The notes below the pieces were generated by a model. That model had not been told where the DNA came from. It made no database searches and was given only the letters and a program-made list of their open reading frames with translations. 64,000 nt of DNA from Pseudomonas azerbaijanoccidentalis (GTDB lineage Bacteria; Pseudomonadota; Gammaproteobacteria; Pseudomonadales; Pseudomonadaceae), in contig NZ_JAHSTU010000011.1 in NCBI RefSeq assembly GCF_019145495.1, positions 62,001 through 126,000 of the forward strand, written 5' to 3'. Positions 9,121 to 17,456 of the stretch are shown here, one piece after another (within the stretch, counting starts at the first letter, position 1; each line of letters opens with the position of its first letter). Position numbers and translations under genes: made by a program.

Positions 9121-9932
9121 TCTTCATTGTTGGTGGCCGGGGGCGATTAGGGCAGGCACTTCGTGAGGAATACAAAGCGGACGAAGTCGTTTGCGTTGAA
9201 AGGGCGGTTTACCAACAATGGGGGGCGAGCGATTCTTTATACGATATTACAGCCTACTTTCAACGGTACGCTCAGCCCGGAGCCGTAGTATACATTTGCT
9301 CTGGTTTACTAGACTCAACTCTTGCCTCTGAGACGTTGCATAACGTCAATTTTCGGCTGCCTAGAAACATTATTCAGGCAGTATCTCCAATGGGTATTCG
9401 GGCTGTGACTTTCGGAACCGCGATGGAGGGGATGCTGACTGCAAACTCTTACGTACAGAGTAAGCTCGCGTTGAGCCGTTTCGTCTCTGAGATGAGCGGC
9501 GAACTGACACCAGCACTGCATATACGCATCCACACCCTATATGGAGGCGGGGAACCCAGTCCCTTTATGTTTTTGGGGCTGATAATGGCATCGTTGCGTG
9601 ATGACAAGCCTTTTGCAATGACGTTGGGGCGACAGTTACGTGAGTACCACCACGTTTCTGATGATGCCGCAGCTGTCAGGGCGCTAGTGGATTATTCAAG
9701 TACAGGTGTGGTGGAGCTGAGTCATGGTCAGCCTGTTACCTTAAAGGCTTTAGCCGAAGCAGTCTTTGAGTCGGCAGGTAAGGGTCATCTCTTGCAGTTA
9801 GGGGCGCTACCTGAGCCGCAGCAAGAGAACTTTACTCAAGTGTTTACAAGGTCCTCAGTGCTCGAAGGCGTAATGTTTCGCGACGCGGTGGCGGGTGTTG
9901 TCGAATATATAAATACGCTGGTTGAAAGCTAA
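9117..9932 (+). CDS. NAD(P)-dependent SDR, probable CDP-4-keto-6-deoxyhexose reductase
   Basis: A 271-residue extended-SDR protein. GGRGRLG at residues 6-12 is the nucleotide-binding loop and YVQSK (Tyr112, Lys116) the catalytic pair. The start is the ATG at 9117 overlapping the rfbG stop; an upstream in-frame start would lie deep inside rfbG. Its place between rfbG and a sugar transferase suggests it reduces the 4-keto group (or epimerises) of the RfbG product to give a finished CDP-6-deoxyhexose. Reduction and stereochemistry are inferred from position only; the sequence does not single out gluco, galacto or gulo configuration. Confidence 0.7.
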   Translation: MIFIVGGRGRLGQALREEYKADEVVCVERAVYQQWGASDSLYDITAYFQRYAQPGAVVYICSGLLDSTLASETLHNVNFRLPRNIIQAVSPMGIRAVTFGTAMEGMLTANSYVQSKLALSRFVSEMSGELTPALHIRIHTLYGGGEPSPFMFLGLIMASLRDDKPFAMTLGRQLREYHHVSDDAAAVRALVDYSSTGVVELSHGQPVTLKALAEAVFESAGKGHLLQLGALPEPQQENFTQVFTRSSVLEGVMFRDAVAGVVEYINTLVES

Positions 9933-9961
9933 GATCAGTGCTTTGAAAGGGAAAATATTAA

Positions 9962-10924
9962 ATGGCAAATGAACGGCCGCTGATATCTATATCTATCCCG
10001 GTTCTCAATGAGTCTGGAAATATCGAAGCGTTATATCGTCGTTTAGATTCGCTGGCACTAAAAATGAAGGATCGGTGTGACCTTGAATTTGTGTTTTCGG
10101 ATAATCATTCGGATGACAATACCTGGGGCATGCTGGCGGAATTATCAAAAAACGACCCGCGGGTAAAGGCTATTCGTTTTTCTCGCAATTATGGGTTTCA
10201 GCGGTCAATTCTAGCGAATTATATGCACACCAAAGGTGACGCGGTGATGCAAATTGACGCAGATTTACAAGATCCGCCTGAAATGTTGGAGGAGTTTTTT
10301 GAGCGCTGGCAGCAGGGGCATGAAGTTGTCTATGGTGTTCGTAGGAAACGTCCCGAAAGTTGGCTGCTGAATACATTTCGGCGACTAGGCTATTGGGCGA
10401 TCGACAAGGTGAGTGAACATCCGATCCCGCGTGATGTTGGTGATTTCCGGTTGGTCGACCGTAAAGTGATTAACGTTTTGTTGAAAACCAAAACTGCAAA
10501 CCCATACCTACGAGGAATGATTGCCGGTATTGGTTTTAATCAAACAGGCATAACTTACGATCGAGATGCCCGAGTGGCGGGCGAAAGCAAGTTTAATATC
10601 TCTCGGTTAATCAGGCTCGGGTTAACTGCTGTCTTGAATCACTCCACCGTGCCGTTGCGTACCGCGTCGTTCGTTGGTGTGATGATTCTGGCAGGCAGCG
10701 TGCTGGGAGCTTTGTATTATATGCTCTTGCGCTTCACTCATCCTGAGCTTCCTCAGGGGTTGGCAAGTATTCATATTCTTGTGTTATTCGGAATCGGGCT
10801 GAATTCTTTTTTGCTCGGAATTATCGGTGAGTATTTGTTGCGCATTTATTTGGTTTTACGTGCTGATCCTGTTGCTGTTATACAGAAAAGCTTAAATTTT
10901 GATCCTGCTGATCTCAAACTATAA
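9962..10924 (+). CDS. Family 2 glycosyltransferase, GtrB/Dpm1-like polyprenyl-phosphate sugar synthase
   Basis: A 320-residue protein: GT2 catalytic domain (ISIPVLNESGNI at the start; metal-binding IDADLQDPP with Asp99 and Asp101; a later block ending GESKFN) followed by two C-terminal membrane spans (about residues 232-256 and 264-292). This GT2 plus two-span layout is that of GtrB, ArnC and Dpm1 relatives, which move a sugar from a nucleotide donor to undecaprenyl phosphate at the cytoplasmic face. Its neighbours supply a CDP-sugar, a flippase-like protein and a large membrane protein, so it probably builds the lipid-linked donor for periplasmic glycosylation. AAAGGG lies upstream of the ATG. 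Confidence 0.87.
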   Translation: MANERPLISISIPVLNESGNIEALYRRLDSLALKMKDRCDLEFVFSDNHSDDNTWGMLAELSKNDPRVKAIRFSRNYGFQRSILANYMHTKGDAVMQIDADLQDPPEMLEEFFERWQQGHEVVYGVRRKRPESWLLNTFRRLGYWAIDKVSEHPIPRDVGDFRLVDRKVINVLLKTKTANPYLRGMIAGIGFNQTGITYDRDARVAGESKFNISRLIRLGLTAVLNHSTVPLRTASFVGVMILAGSVLGALYYMLLRFTHPELPQGLASIHILVLFGIGLNSFLLGIIGEYLLRIYLVLRADPVAVIQKSLNFDPADLKL

Positions 10925-10934
10925 AGGAGTGTTT

Positions 10935-11702
10935 ATGAAGGCAGTACTTTTGGCCGGTGGGCTTGGGACTCGGATTGCAGAAGAGTCGGATACCAAACCA
11001 AAACCTATGGTTGAGATCGGTGGTAAGCCATTGCTGTGGCATATTATGCGTTCCTATGCGAATCATGGGATCAAAGACTTTGTCATTTGCCTCGGTTACA
11101 AAGGTTATGTGATAAAAGAGTTTTTCTTTAACTACTACCGTCATATGTCCGACATGACCATCGACTTGGGTAATGGTGATCATCAGATCCTGAACAGTCA
11201 GGCTGAAGATTGGCGAATTACTTTGGTTGACACTGGAGCTGAGACCATGACAGGCGGCCGCTTGAAGCGTGTCGCCCCGTATCTGAATAACGAAACATTC
11301 TGTCTGACTTATGGAGACGGATTGTCTGATATTAATATCAGCGCAGAGATCGAATTCCATCGCCAGCATGGGAAGCTGGCTACCGTTGCCGCGGTTCAGC
11401 CCCCAGGTCGATTTGGCGTGCTTAATATTGACGCGCAGAATGGTGTGTCGAGTTTTGAAGAAAAGCCGAGCGATGAAATTGGCTGGATCAATGGGGGGTT
11501 TTTTGTTTTGGAGCCTGAAGTCATCAATTATATAGAAGATGACAGCACGTCTTGGGAACGCGAGCCGTTAACCAATCTGGCTAAGGATGGTCAACTTTCA
11601 GCGTTCCACCACAGCGGGTTCTGGCAACCGTGCGATACCTTGCGTGACAAGCGTGAACTCGAGGCCCTGTGGGCGAACAATAAAGCCCCTTGGCGGATCT
11701 GA
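10935..11702 (+). CDS. rfbF: Glucose-1-phosphate cytidylyltransferase
   Basis: A 255-residue nucleotidyltransferase that makes CDP-glucose from CTP and glucose-1-phosphate. The start MKAVLLAGGLGTRIAEES carries the LAGGxGTR signature, with KPKPMVEIGGKP next, then LTYGDGLSDIN, the metal-binding Asp region, and the C-terminal WQPCDTLRDKREL block characteristic of RfbF. The start at 10935 is chosen because AAGGAG lies 5 bases upstream; a longer frame from 10899 overlaps the previous gene. It supplies RfbG at 8038. Separation of rfbF from rfbG by two genes is unusual, as they are normally adjacent. Confidence 0.93.
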   Translation: MKAVLLAGGLGTRIAEESDTKPKPMVEIGGKPLLWHIMRSYANHGIKDFVICLGYKGYVIKEFFFNYYRHMSDMTIDLGNGDHQILNSQAEDWRITLVDTGAETMTGGRLKRVAPYLNNETFCLTYGDGLSDINISAEIEFHRQHGKLATVAAVQPPGRFGVLNIDAQNGVSSFEEKPSDEIGWINGGFFVLEPEVINYIEDDSTSWEREPLTNLAKDGQLSAFHHSGFWQPCDTLRDKRELEALWANNKAPWRI

Positions 11703-11710
11703 CGGTACCT

Positions 11711-12712
11711 ATGACACAAGCCACGCCTGTGAAGGAAAAACGCTGGATCAAGCATTTGATTGGGGGGGGGATCACTGTCCTGTGTCTGGGGGCAATCCTT
11801 CGTCTTGTCAACGTATCCGAAGTAATGGACGCCTTGGCGCACTTCCATTGGCATTACCTGATTTTGGGTGTTGCATCGCTAGGTTTTGGATATGCAGTTC
11901 GCATCTTACGCTGGTCGATCATGCTGTCAGCGGAAGGCGCACCGGTAGGATTCAAGAATTGTGCGGAGCCTTTTTTGGGCGCAATCGCGCTGAATAACGT
12001 TTTGCCTTTTCGCTTGGGTGATGTCATTCGTGCCCTGGTGTTCCCTAGTGCGATGGGTGTGACTAAGACTGCGGCCACTACCAGTCTCGTTGTTGAGCGT
12101 CTTATCGACCTTGTGACGCTTCTGACCTGCCTCGCCGTAGGCGTTCTGGCGATTCAGTCGATCGACATCCCGCCGGCTCTCCGTCAAACCGCCTTGATTC
12201 TCGCAGTGCTTGGGGGTGTGACCCTAGCAATTGGTTTTTTCTTCTCTTCAAGCTTCGCTCGGTTGTTTAAGTTGTGGGGGGGAAGTAATGAAAGGGAACC
12301 GAAAAAACTTTCCGGCGTCTTTCTGGCGATAGCGGGCTTGTTCGAAAGCTTTGATGTTATGTCGCGTCCTCGTGTGCTTGGGCTGATGTTGCTGTTATCG
12401 ATGTTGGTGTGGGCAGGCGAATCCGGGCTTTTTTATTTCGCATTGAAAGGGCTGGGTTTGGATGTTAATCCGTTGATGGCTCTGTTGGTGATGGCGATCA
12501 CTACGCTTTCGACGCTGGCGCCTTCTTCACCTGGATATGTAGGGCCCTTCCATCTCGCCGCTTTTACAGCCGTGACGTTGATTGGTGGCACTTCGGCTCA
12601 AGCGGGCAGCTATGCCGTCATTGTACATCTGGCTTTATGGGTTCCGACTACGATCGTTGGGGCTCTGGCGATCTGGTCAAGGCCGGCGCTATTTAAGGCT
12701 GCGCGCAAATGA
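11711..12712 (+). CDS. Flippase-like LPG_synthase_TM (UPF0104) membrane protein
   Basis: A 333-residue polytopic protein with about eight hydrophobic spans. AIALNNVLPFRLGDVIRAL and TSLVVERLIDLVTLL are the conserved blocks of the lysylphosphatidylglycerol-synthase transmembrane superfamily, and the C-terminal APSSPGYVGPFHLAA block also fits. Stand-alone members lack the aminoacyl-transferase domain and are proposed to move lipid-linked substrates across the membrane. Between a polyprenyl-phosphate sugar synthase and a large membrane protein, a flippase role is plausible but inferred. The ATG at 11711 lies 8 bases after the rfbF stop; a TTG at 11690 would overlap rfbF. Confidence 0.78.
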   Translation: MTQATPVKEKRWIKHLIGGGITVLCLGAILRLVNVSEVMDALAHFHWHYLILGVASLGFGYAVRILRWSIMLSAEGAPVGFKNCAEPFLGAIALNNVLPFRLGDVIRALVFPSAMGVTKTAATTSLVVERLIDLVTLLTCLAVGVLAIQSIDIPPALRQTALILAVLGGVTLAIGFFFSSSFARLFKLWGGSNEREPKKLSGVFLAIAGLFESFDVMSRPRVLGLMLLLSMLVWAGESGLFYFALKGLGLDVNPLMALLVMAITTLSTLAPSSPGYVGPFHLAAFTAVTLIGGTSAQAGSYAVIVHLALWVPTTIVGALAIWSRPALFKAARK

Positions 12713-12742
12713 CCCAGACTCATCTCATTCTGGTAAAAATAA

Positions 12743-14044
12743 ATGAATAACTATGATGTAGTAATTGTGGGGGCCGGATTCACCGGCTTGACGGCGGCAT
12801 ACGTGCTGGCTAAGCAAGGTAAGCGCGTACAAGTTATTGAAGCGGACTCTACCCCAGGCGGGCTCGCAGGGATCTTCGAGTTTGATGACGGCGTTCGTGT
12901 CGAAAAATTCTACCATCATTGGTTCAATAATGATGTGTTTGTCCCTGAGTTGGTGAAGGAACTTGGTCTCGAAGGCGACGTGATTCTGCTTCCGACTCGT
13001 ACCGGTATGTACTTTAATGGTCGCATGTGGAAACTTTCCACTCCATTGGATCTGCTTCGGTTTAAGGCTCTTTCATTCATTGACCGTATTCGCTTGGGTC
13101 TTTTGGTATTTCAGGTTCGCAAGATCAAAGATTGGAAAACCATTGAGCACCTAAGTATCCGAGAGTGGTTGGAGGGTATGTGCGGTAAGTCAGTATACAA
13201 GGTGGTATGGGAACCACTAATTAACTCCAAGTTTTCGGTGTATGCTGAAGCAGTCAACGCAGTATGGATGTGGAAGAAGCTCGTTCTGCGTGGTAGTACT
13301 CGTAATGACAAAGGCGGAGAAGAACTGGCCTATTTCAAGGGGGGCTTCGGGCGCCTCGCTGAAGCACTCGTGGCTGGTATTCGTGCGCATGGTGGTGAGG
13401 TTACATTCAATTCTGCTGTGCAAGGTTTGGTAACAGAAGGCAAACGGATCACTGCAGTAACAACTGACAAAGGTTCTGTAGAGGGGAATAAGTTTCTCTT
13501 TACGCCTTCGTTCCCTTTGATTGCTGATATGTTTACAGGGGTTGCCGAGGAGCAGTGGCTCAAGAAATTGCGCCGAGTTAAATACCTTGGAAATATGTGT
13601 CTGGTGCTCCGTCTTAAGCACAGTTTGTCCGATACGTACTGGTTGAACGTCAACGATCCGGGTTTTCCTTTTGTTGGTGTCATTGAACATACTAACTTTG
13701 ATACTCCGGAAAACTATAAGGGTACTCATATTGCCTACTTGTCACGTTATCTTGCCACCGAAGATCCGGTGTGGGGCTACAGTGATGAGCAATATCTCGA
13801 GTTTGCCCTAAGTCACCTCAAGCGCATGTTTCCGAATTTCGAGAAAGACTGGGTTGTGGATTTCAAAGTTTGGCGGTCAGAGTATGCTCAGCCAGTGACG
13901 GAGCGTGATTACTCTCAGTATGTGCCAGATGCATCGACTCCATTTGAAAATGCCTTGATTTCGACCATGGCTCAAATTTACCCCGAGGACCGCGGGACTA
14001 ACTACGCGATTCGTGAGGGACGTTTGGTTGCTGAGAAGCTTTAG
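12743..14044 (+). CDS. FAD-dependent oxidoreductase (protoporphyrinogen-oxidase / UGM-like fold)
   Basis: A 433-residue flavoprotein of the amine-oxidase/HemY-like class. VVIVGAGFTGLTAAY near residue 5 is the FAD dinucleotide loop, followed by VIEADSTPGGLAG, the ribose-binding glutamate and GG motif. FYHHWF and the C-terminal YPEDRGTNYAIREG fit members found in polysaccharide clusters. Its substrate is unknown. Heme synthesis is unlikely given the neighbours: it sits between a flippase-like protein and a large membrane protein in a sugar cassette. UDP-galactopyranose mutase shares this fold, so a redox or mutase step on the cassette sugar, free or lipid-linked, is possible. No clear Shine-Dalgarno site precedes the ATG. 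Confidence 0.72.
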   Translation: MNNYDVVIVGAGFTGLTAAYVLAKQGKRVQVIEADSTPGGLAGIFEFDDGVRVEKFYHHWFNNDVFVPELVKELGLEGDVILLPTRTGMYFNGRMWKLSTPLDLLRFKALSFIDRIRLGLLVFQVRKIKDWKTIEHLSIREWLEGMCGKSVYKVVWEPLINSKFSVYAEAVNAVWMWKKLVLRGSTRNDKGGEELAYFKGGFGRLAEALVAGIRAHGGEVTFNSAVQGLVTEGKRITAVTTDKGSVEGNKFLFTPSFPLIADMFTGVAEEQWLKKLRRVKYLGNMCLVLRLKHSLSDTYWLNVNDPGFPFVGVIEHTNFDTPENYKGTHIAYLSRYLATEDPVWGYSDEQYLEFALSHLKRMFPNFEKDWVVDFKVWRSEYAQPVTERDYSQYVPDASTPFENALISTMAQIYPEDRGTNYAIREGRLVAEKL

Positions 14045-14163
14045 GTAGAGCTTCATGCCACTTCGATGGTTCTATATTATAGAGCTGTCGGAGTGTCGAA
14101 TTTTTAGTGGGTTAAGAAGATTTCGATATTTGCCGTGACTGACAATTATTAACAAGGTAGTTT

Positions 14164-16125
14164 ATGCGTGCTTCAATAAAAGCGAACCCTGTAAGGCCAG
14201 AACACGGTATCTCCGCTTATGTCTGGATAGTGTTGTGTTTGTTTTTTGTGTTTGTTTTTCTGTGGCGTTTACCCCCGCAACGTGTCGGTGACGGATCAGA
14301 ATATTACGCTATGTACTTGGCGTGGTTGGAGACTTTGAGGCCGTGGATGAGCGCTGTCTCATTTGATGCTTATCAAAAATTGTATCTGTCGAATACCATT
14401 ATCGGCGTCATACCGAGTGACTCGTTGGCTAATTCATTTCCAGCGCTAAGATTAGGTGTGACAGCGGACTTTAATCACTTTTGGTTTTATAGTTTTTTGG
14501 CCTTCTTTGTGGCCAAAGTTGTGGGAGTGTTTGGAGTTGGGCTCGAGCCGCATTCAGCGTTTCTTGGGTTGCATTTTATACTGTTGGCTGTGACTTCGAT
14601 GGTCTCTTACCGGCTCTATGGTAAGAGTGGAATTGCAGTGTTTTTGCTCATGACACTGTTTTCACCAATGCTATGGTTTTTTGATAAGGTTCATACTGAA
14701 TTATTTACCTACTGCTTCACATTAATGGGGGTAATGTTTGTTTTTTCCAGTCGATATTTATTGGCTGCCTTTTGTTTGGCAATGGCGTCTACTCAAAATC
14801 CAAGTTTTGCGCTTGTCGCATTTGTTCCATTTGCATATCACTTTGTTCTTTTTAGGGCCAAAAAGTTTACCTTGATAGAGGTATGCTTGGTGGTGGCGAC
14901 TGCGTTAGCGGTACTGGCGCATCCTGTTTATTATTTTCTGCGTTTTGGTGTGCTTACACCGCAATTGCTAGCCGGTGGGGCCTCGCTTGGCGGAAATTTG
15001 TCAACCTTCTACATCTGGATTCTGGATCCTGATCTTGGTTTGCTTCCTAATTGGCCGCTCGGCGTAGTTTTGACAGTGGCTGCTATGTTGCTACGGCTTT
15101 TTTCGTCTGAGCAGAGAGTTGCTCAGTCCAATATTATGTTCTATATATTTTGCGCGATTTTTTTGTTGGTGAATTTTTATGCGCACTCGTCTACAACAAA
15201 CCTCAATTCAGGAGCGACGCCAGGCTTAGCTAGATATTCGCTTTGGTATTTGCCGATCTGGTTTCCAATTGTGTACTACGTTGTGCAAAAGTTACTTGGG
15301 AAAAAAGTTCTCGCTGCGGTGCTGTTGGTTCCAATAGCGTTAATTGGTTTAATGAGTGTTTCAAAAAATAACCCGAAGGGCACGGAGCAATATTCCAGTC
15401 CAACTTGGTTTTCCAATGCGATTCAAACCAAGCTGCCTTCTTTTTACACACCACCAGCAGAGGTTTTTGCCGAGCGCTATTCCGGTTATGGTGAGGGAAT
15501 TAATAGCTTCAATCCCCTTGGTGTGTTGGGGCCAGACTGTCGAAAACTCTTGGTTTTTTCTGGGCAAGATCGTCAACTCATAACCATCCCTCCATACTGC
15601 CATATCGATCAACTGAAGTTGCGGACCTTGGTAAACACTTTCGCAAATGAAAGTTCTGATCATTTTGTCCGTCTGAGTGATGCAGATTACCTCGATGTAG
15701 TTCGCAGGGTCGCTCCGGGAGAGTATGCTATCGGGATCGCCGGAACAGGTAATTTCTTGCTGTATTCCGGCTGGTACGATCTTGAGACGTGGGGGGTTTG
15801 GTCAAGCGGCAAAAAGGCTTCCCTTTCGTTTCCTTGTAATAGTGTGCAATTTTATTCATCAAGATCTACGCTGAATTTGGTTCTTAGCTTTCGTAGCTAT
15901 GGGAGCCAAGAGATAAATATTACTCAAGGTGGGGATAGTCTTTTCAAGGGCGTGATCAAGGAGCCAATTGACGTTAGTGTCCAAGCGCAATTGTCCAAGT
16001 GCAGCAATAACTTTATTGAACTTAATGTCGATATAAAAAGGCCAATTTCGCCCGCAGATGTAGGCGAATCCAATGATCACAGGAAGATTGGTGTTGGACT
16101 GTCCAAAATTACGGTTATGCCTTGA
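14164..16125 (+). CDS. Large polytopic membrane protein, candidate GT-C glycosyltransferase
   Basis: A 653-residue protein with roughly ten membrane spans in the first 400 residues and a soluble C-terminal domain of about 230 residues. The first external loop begins RVGDGSEYYAMYLAW, an acidic loop right after span 1, as in GT-C enzymes where it carries the catalytic Asp/Glu. GT-C enzymes use polyprenyl-phosphate sugars on the periplasmic side, which matches the GT2 and flippase-like genes upstream. I do not recognise a named family. AAGGTAG lies before the ATG, and a gap of about 120 bases separates it from the FAD gene. AT-rich codon use continues to its end. Confidence 0.6.
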   Translation: MRASIKANPVRPEHGISAYVWIVLCLFFVFVFLWRLPPQRVGDGSEYYAMYLAWLETLRPWMSAVSFDAYQKLYLSNTIIGVIPSDSLANSFPALRLGVTADFNHFWFYSFLAFFVAKVVGVFGVGLEPHSAFLGLHFILLAVTSMVSYRLYGKSGIAVFLLMTLFSPMLWFFDKVHTELFTYCFTLMGVMFVFSSRYLLAAFCLAMASTQNPSFALVAFVPFAYHFVLFRAKKFTLIEVCLVVATALAVLAHPVYYFLRFGVLTPQLLAGGASLGGNLSTFYIWILDPDLGLLPNWPLGVVLTVAAMLLRLFSSEQRVAQSNIMFYIFCAIFLLVNFYAHSSTTNLNSGATPGLARYSLWYLPIWFPIVYYVVQKLLGKKVLAAVLLVPIALIGLMSVSKNNPKGTEQYSSPTWFSNAIQTKLPSFYTPPAEVFAERYSGYGEGINSFNPLGVLGPDCRKLLVFSGQDRQLITIPPYCHIDQLKLRTLVNTFANESSDHFVRLSDADYLDVVRRVAPGEYAIGIAGTGNFLLYSGWYDLETWGVWSSGKKASLSFPCNSVQFYSSRSTLNLVLSFRSYGSQEINITQGGDSLFKGVIKEPIDVSVQAQLSKCSNNFIELNVDIKRPISPADVGESNDHRKIGVGLSKITVMP

Positions 16126-16146
16126 AATTAACGTCAGTTAGGGTTC

Positions 16147-16165
16147 GGGAGTGCTTGGCGCTCCC
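16147..16165 (+). terminator. Hairpin after the low-GC cassette
   Basis: GGGAGTGC (16147-16154) pairs with GCGCTCCC (16158-16165) across a 3-base loop, with one G-T pair. No T tract follows, so intrinsic termination is uncertain. It lies 20 bases after the stop of the last gene of the 8038-16125 cassette. Confidence 0.35.
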
Positions 16166-16281
16166 AGCGATCGGGTGACGTTATAGTGTATGCGGTGGTA
16201 GGCCCATGCGGCAGCAGCTTTCGAGTGTCGGGCGGCTTGTCGTTGCAAGCACGTTGATCAAAAAAGCCTGCCATTGCATCT

Positions 16282-16424
16282 TCTTCCAGTCGAGCCACCC
16301 CGTAACCCATTGTATACTCATCAACGAATTTTCACGCGCGAGTGGCCGAGGGCCATCTCGCTCGGTTCGACTCATCTGTGATTGCCCTCAGTGGCATTTA
16401 TTAAAAAGGAGGTTGGTAATCCGA
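16282..16424 (+). promoter_or_regulatory. Probable leader and promoter region of gmd operon
   Basis: TGTATACTC contains a good -10 hexamer TATACT at 16313-16318; no strong -35 is seen 16-18 bases upstream. AGGAGG at 16408-16413 is a near-perfect ribosome binding site 11 bases before the gmd ATG. No JUMPstart/ops element was found. The 16126-16424 interval is otherwise gene-free. Confidence 0.4.
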
Positions 16425-17456
16425 ATGAAAGCAATCGTAACTGGCATCACTGGTCAAGACGGCGCCTACCTGGCGGAACTGCTGCTGGAGAAGGGGTACA
16501 CCGTTTACGGTACTTACCGTCGTACCAGTTCTGTCAATTTCTGGCGTATCGAAGAGTTGGGCATTCAGTCCAACCCTAATCTGCATTTGGTCGAGTACGA
16601 TCTGACCGACCTGTCGGCCAGCATCCGCCTGCTGCAAACCACTGAAGCCACCGAGGTCTATAACCTCGCTGCGCAGAGCTTCGTTGGCGTATCGTTTGAG
16701 CAGCCGATCACTACCGCGGAAATCACCGGTTTGGGTGCGGTAAACCTGCTTGAAGCGATTCGTATCGTGAACCCGAAGGTTCGTTTCTATCAGGCATCCA
16801 CCTCCGAGATGTTCGGCAAGGTACAAGCTATTCCTCAGGTCGAGAGCACGCCTTTCTACCCGCGCAGCCCTTACGGTGTAGCCAAGCTCTACGCTCACTG
16901 GATGACCATCAACTATCGTGAGTCGTACGGGATTTTCGCCACCAGCGGTATCTTGTTCAACCACGAGTCCCCTCTGCGTGGTCGTGAGTTCGTAACCCGC
17001 AAAATCACCGACTCCGTCGCCAAGATCAAACTGGGCCTGATGGACAAGATGGAACTTGGCAATCTCGACGCCAAGCGCGATTGGGGTTTTGCCAAAGAGT
17101 ACGTCGAAGGTATGTGGCGCATGCTGCAGGCCGATGAGCCGGATACTTTCGTGTTGGCGACCAATCGCACCGAAACTGTTCGCGACTTCGTTTCGATGGC
17201 GTTCAAGGCAGTGGGTATCACAATTTCCTGGGCAGGCACTGCAGAAGACGAGCAGGGTACTGATGCGGCGACTGGTAAAGTGCTGATCACCATCAATCCG
17301 AAATTCTACCGTCCGACCGAAGTGGAGCTGCTGATTGGCAACCCTGCCAAGGCCAAGGAAGTTCTCGGTTGGGAACCAAAAACATCCCTGGAAGAGCTGT
17401 GCCGCATGATGGTCGAAGCTGACCTGCGTCGAAATGAGCAAGGATTTTCGTTCTGA
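16425..17456 (+). CDS. gmd: GDP-mannose 4,6-dehydratase
   Basis: A 343-residue SDR that turns GDP-D-mannose into GDP-4-keto-6-deoxymannose, the first step to GDP-D-rhamnose. VTGITGQDGAYLAELL is the Gmd nucleotide loop, RRTSSVNFWRIEEL the Gmd-specific stretch, TSEMFG and PYGVAKLYAHW the catalytic Ser/Thr-Glu and Tyr-x3-Lys. NHESPLRGREFVTRK is also diagnostic. The start follows AGGAGG and matches the family N-terminus. It overlaps rmd by one base (TGATG), so the two are coupled. Codon use switches here from AT-rich to the GC-rich pattern of the rest of the window, suggesting a conserved locus end. The common-polysaccharide antigen of P. aeruginosa uses the same pair. Confidence 0.95.
   Translation: MKAIVTGITGQDGAYLAELLLEKGYTVYGTYRRTSSVNFWRIEELGIQSNPNLHLVEYDLTDLSASIRLLQTTEATEVYNLAAQSFVGVSFEQPITTAEITGLGAVNLLEAIRIVNPKVRFYQASTSEMFGKVQAIPQVESTPFYPRSPYGVAKLYAHWMTINYRESYGIFATSGILFNHESPLRGREFVTRKITDSVAKIKLGLMDKMELGNLDAKRDWGFAKEYVEGMWRMLQADEPDTFVLATNRTETVRDFVSMAFKAVGITISWAGTAEDEQGTDAATGKVLITINPKFYRPTEVELLIGNPAKAKEVLGWEPKTSLEELCRMMVEADLRRNEQGFSF

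Noticed and set aside
16180..16210. Possible ops/JUMPstart element (GCGGTGGTAGG)
   Set aside because: Only partial similarity to GGCGGTAGCGT and no surrounding JUMPstart sequence.
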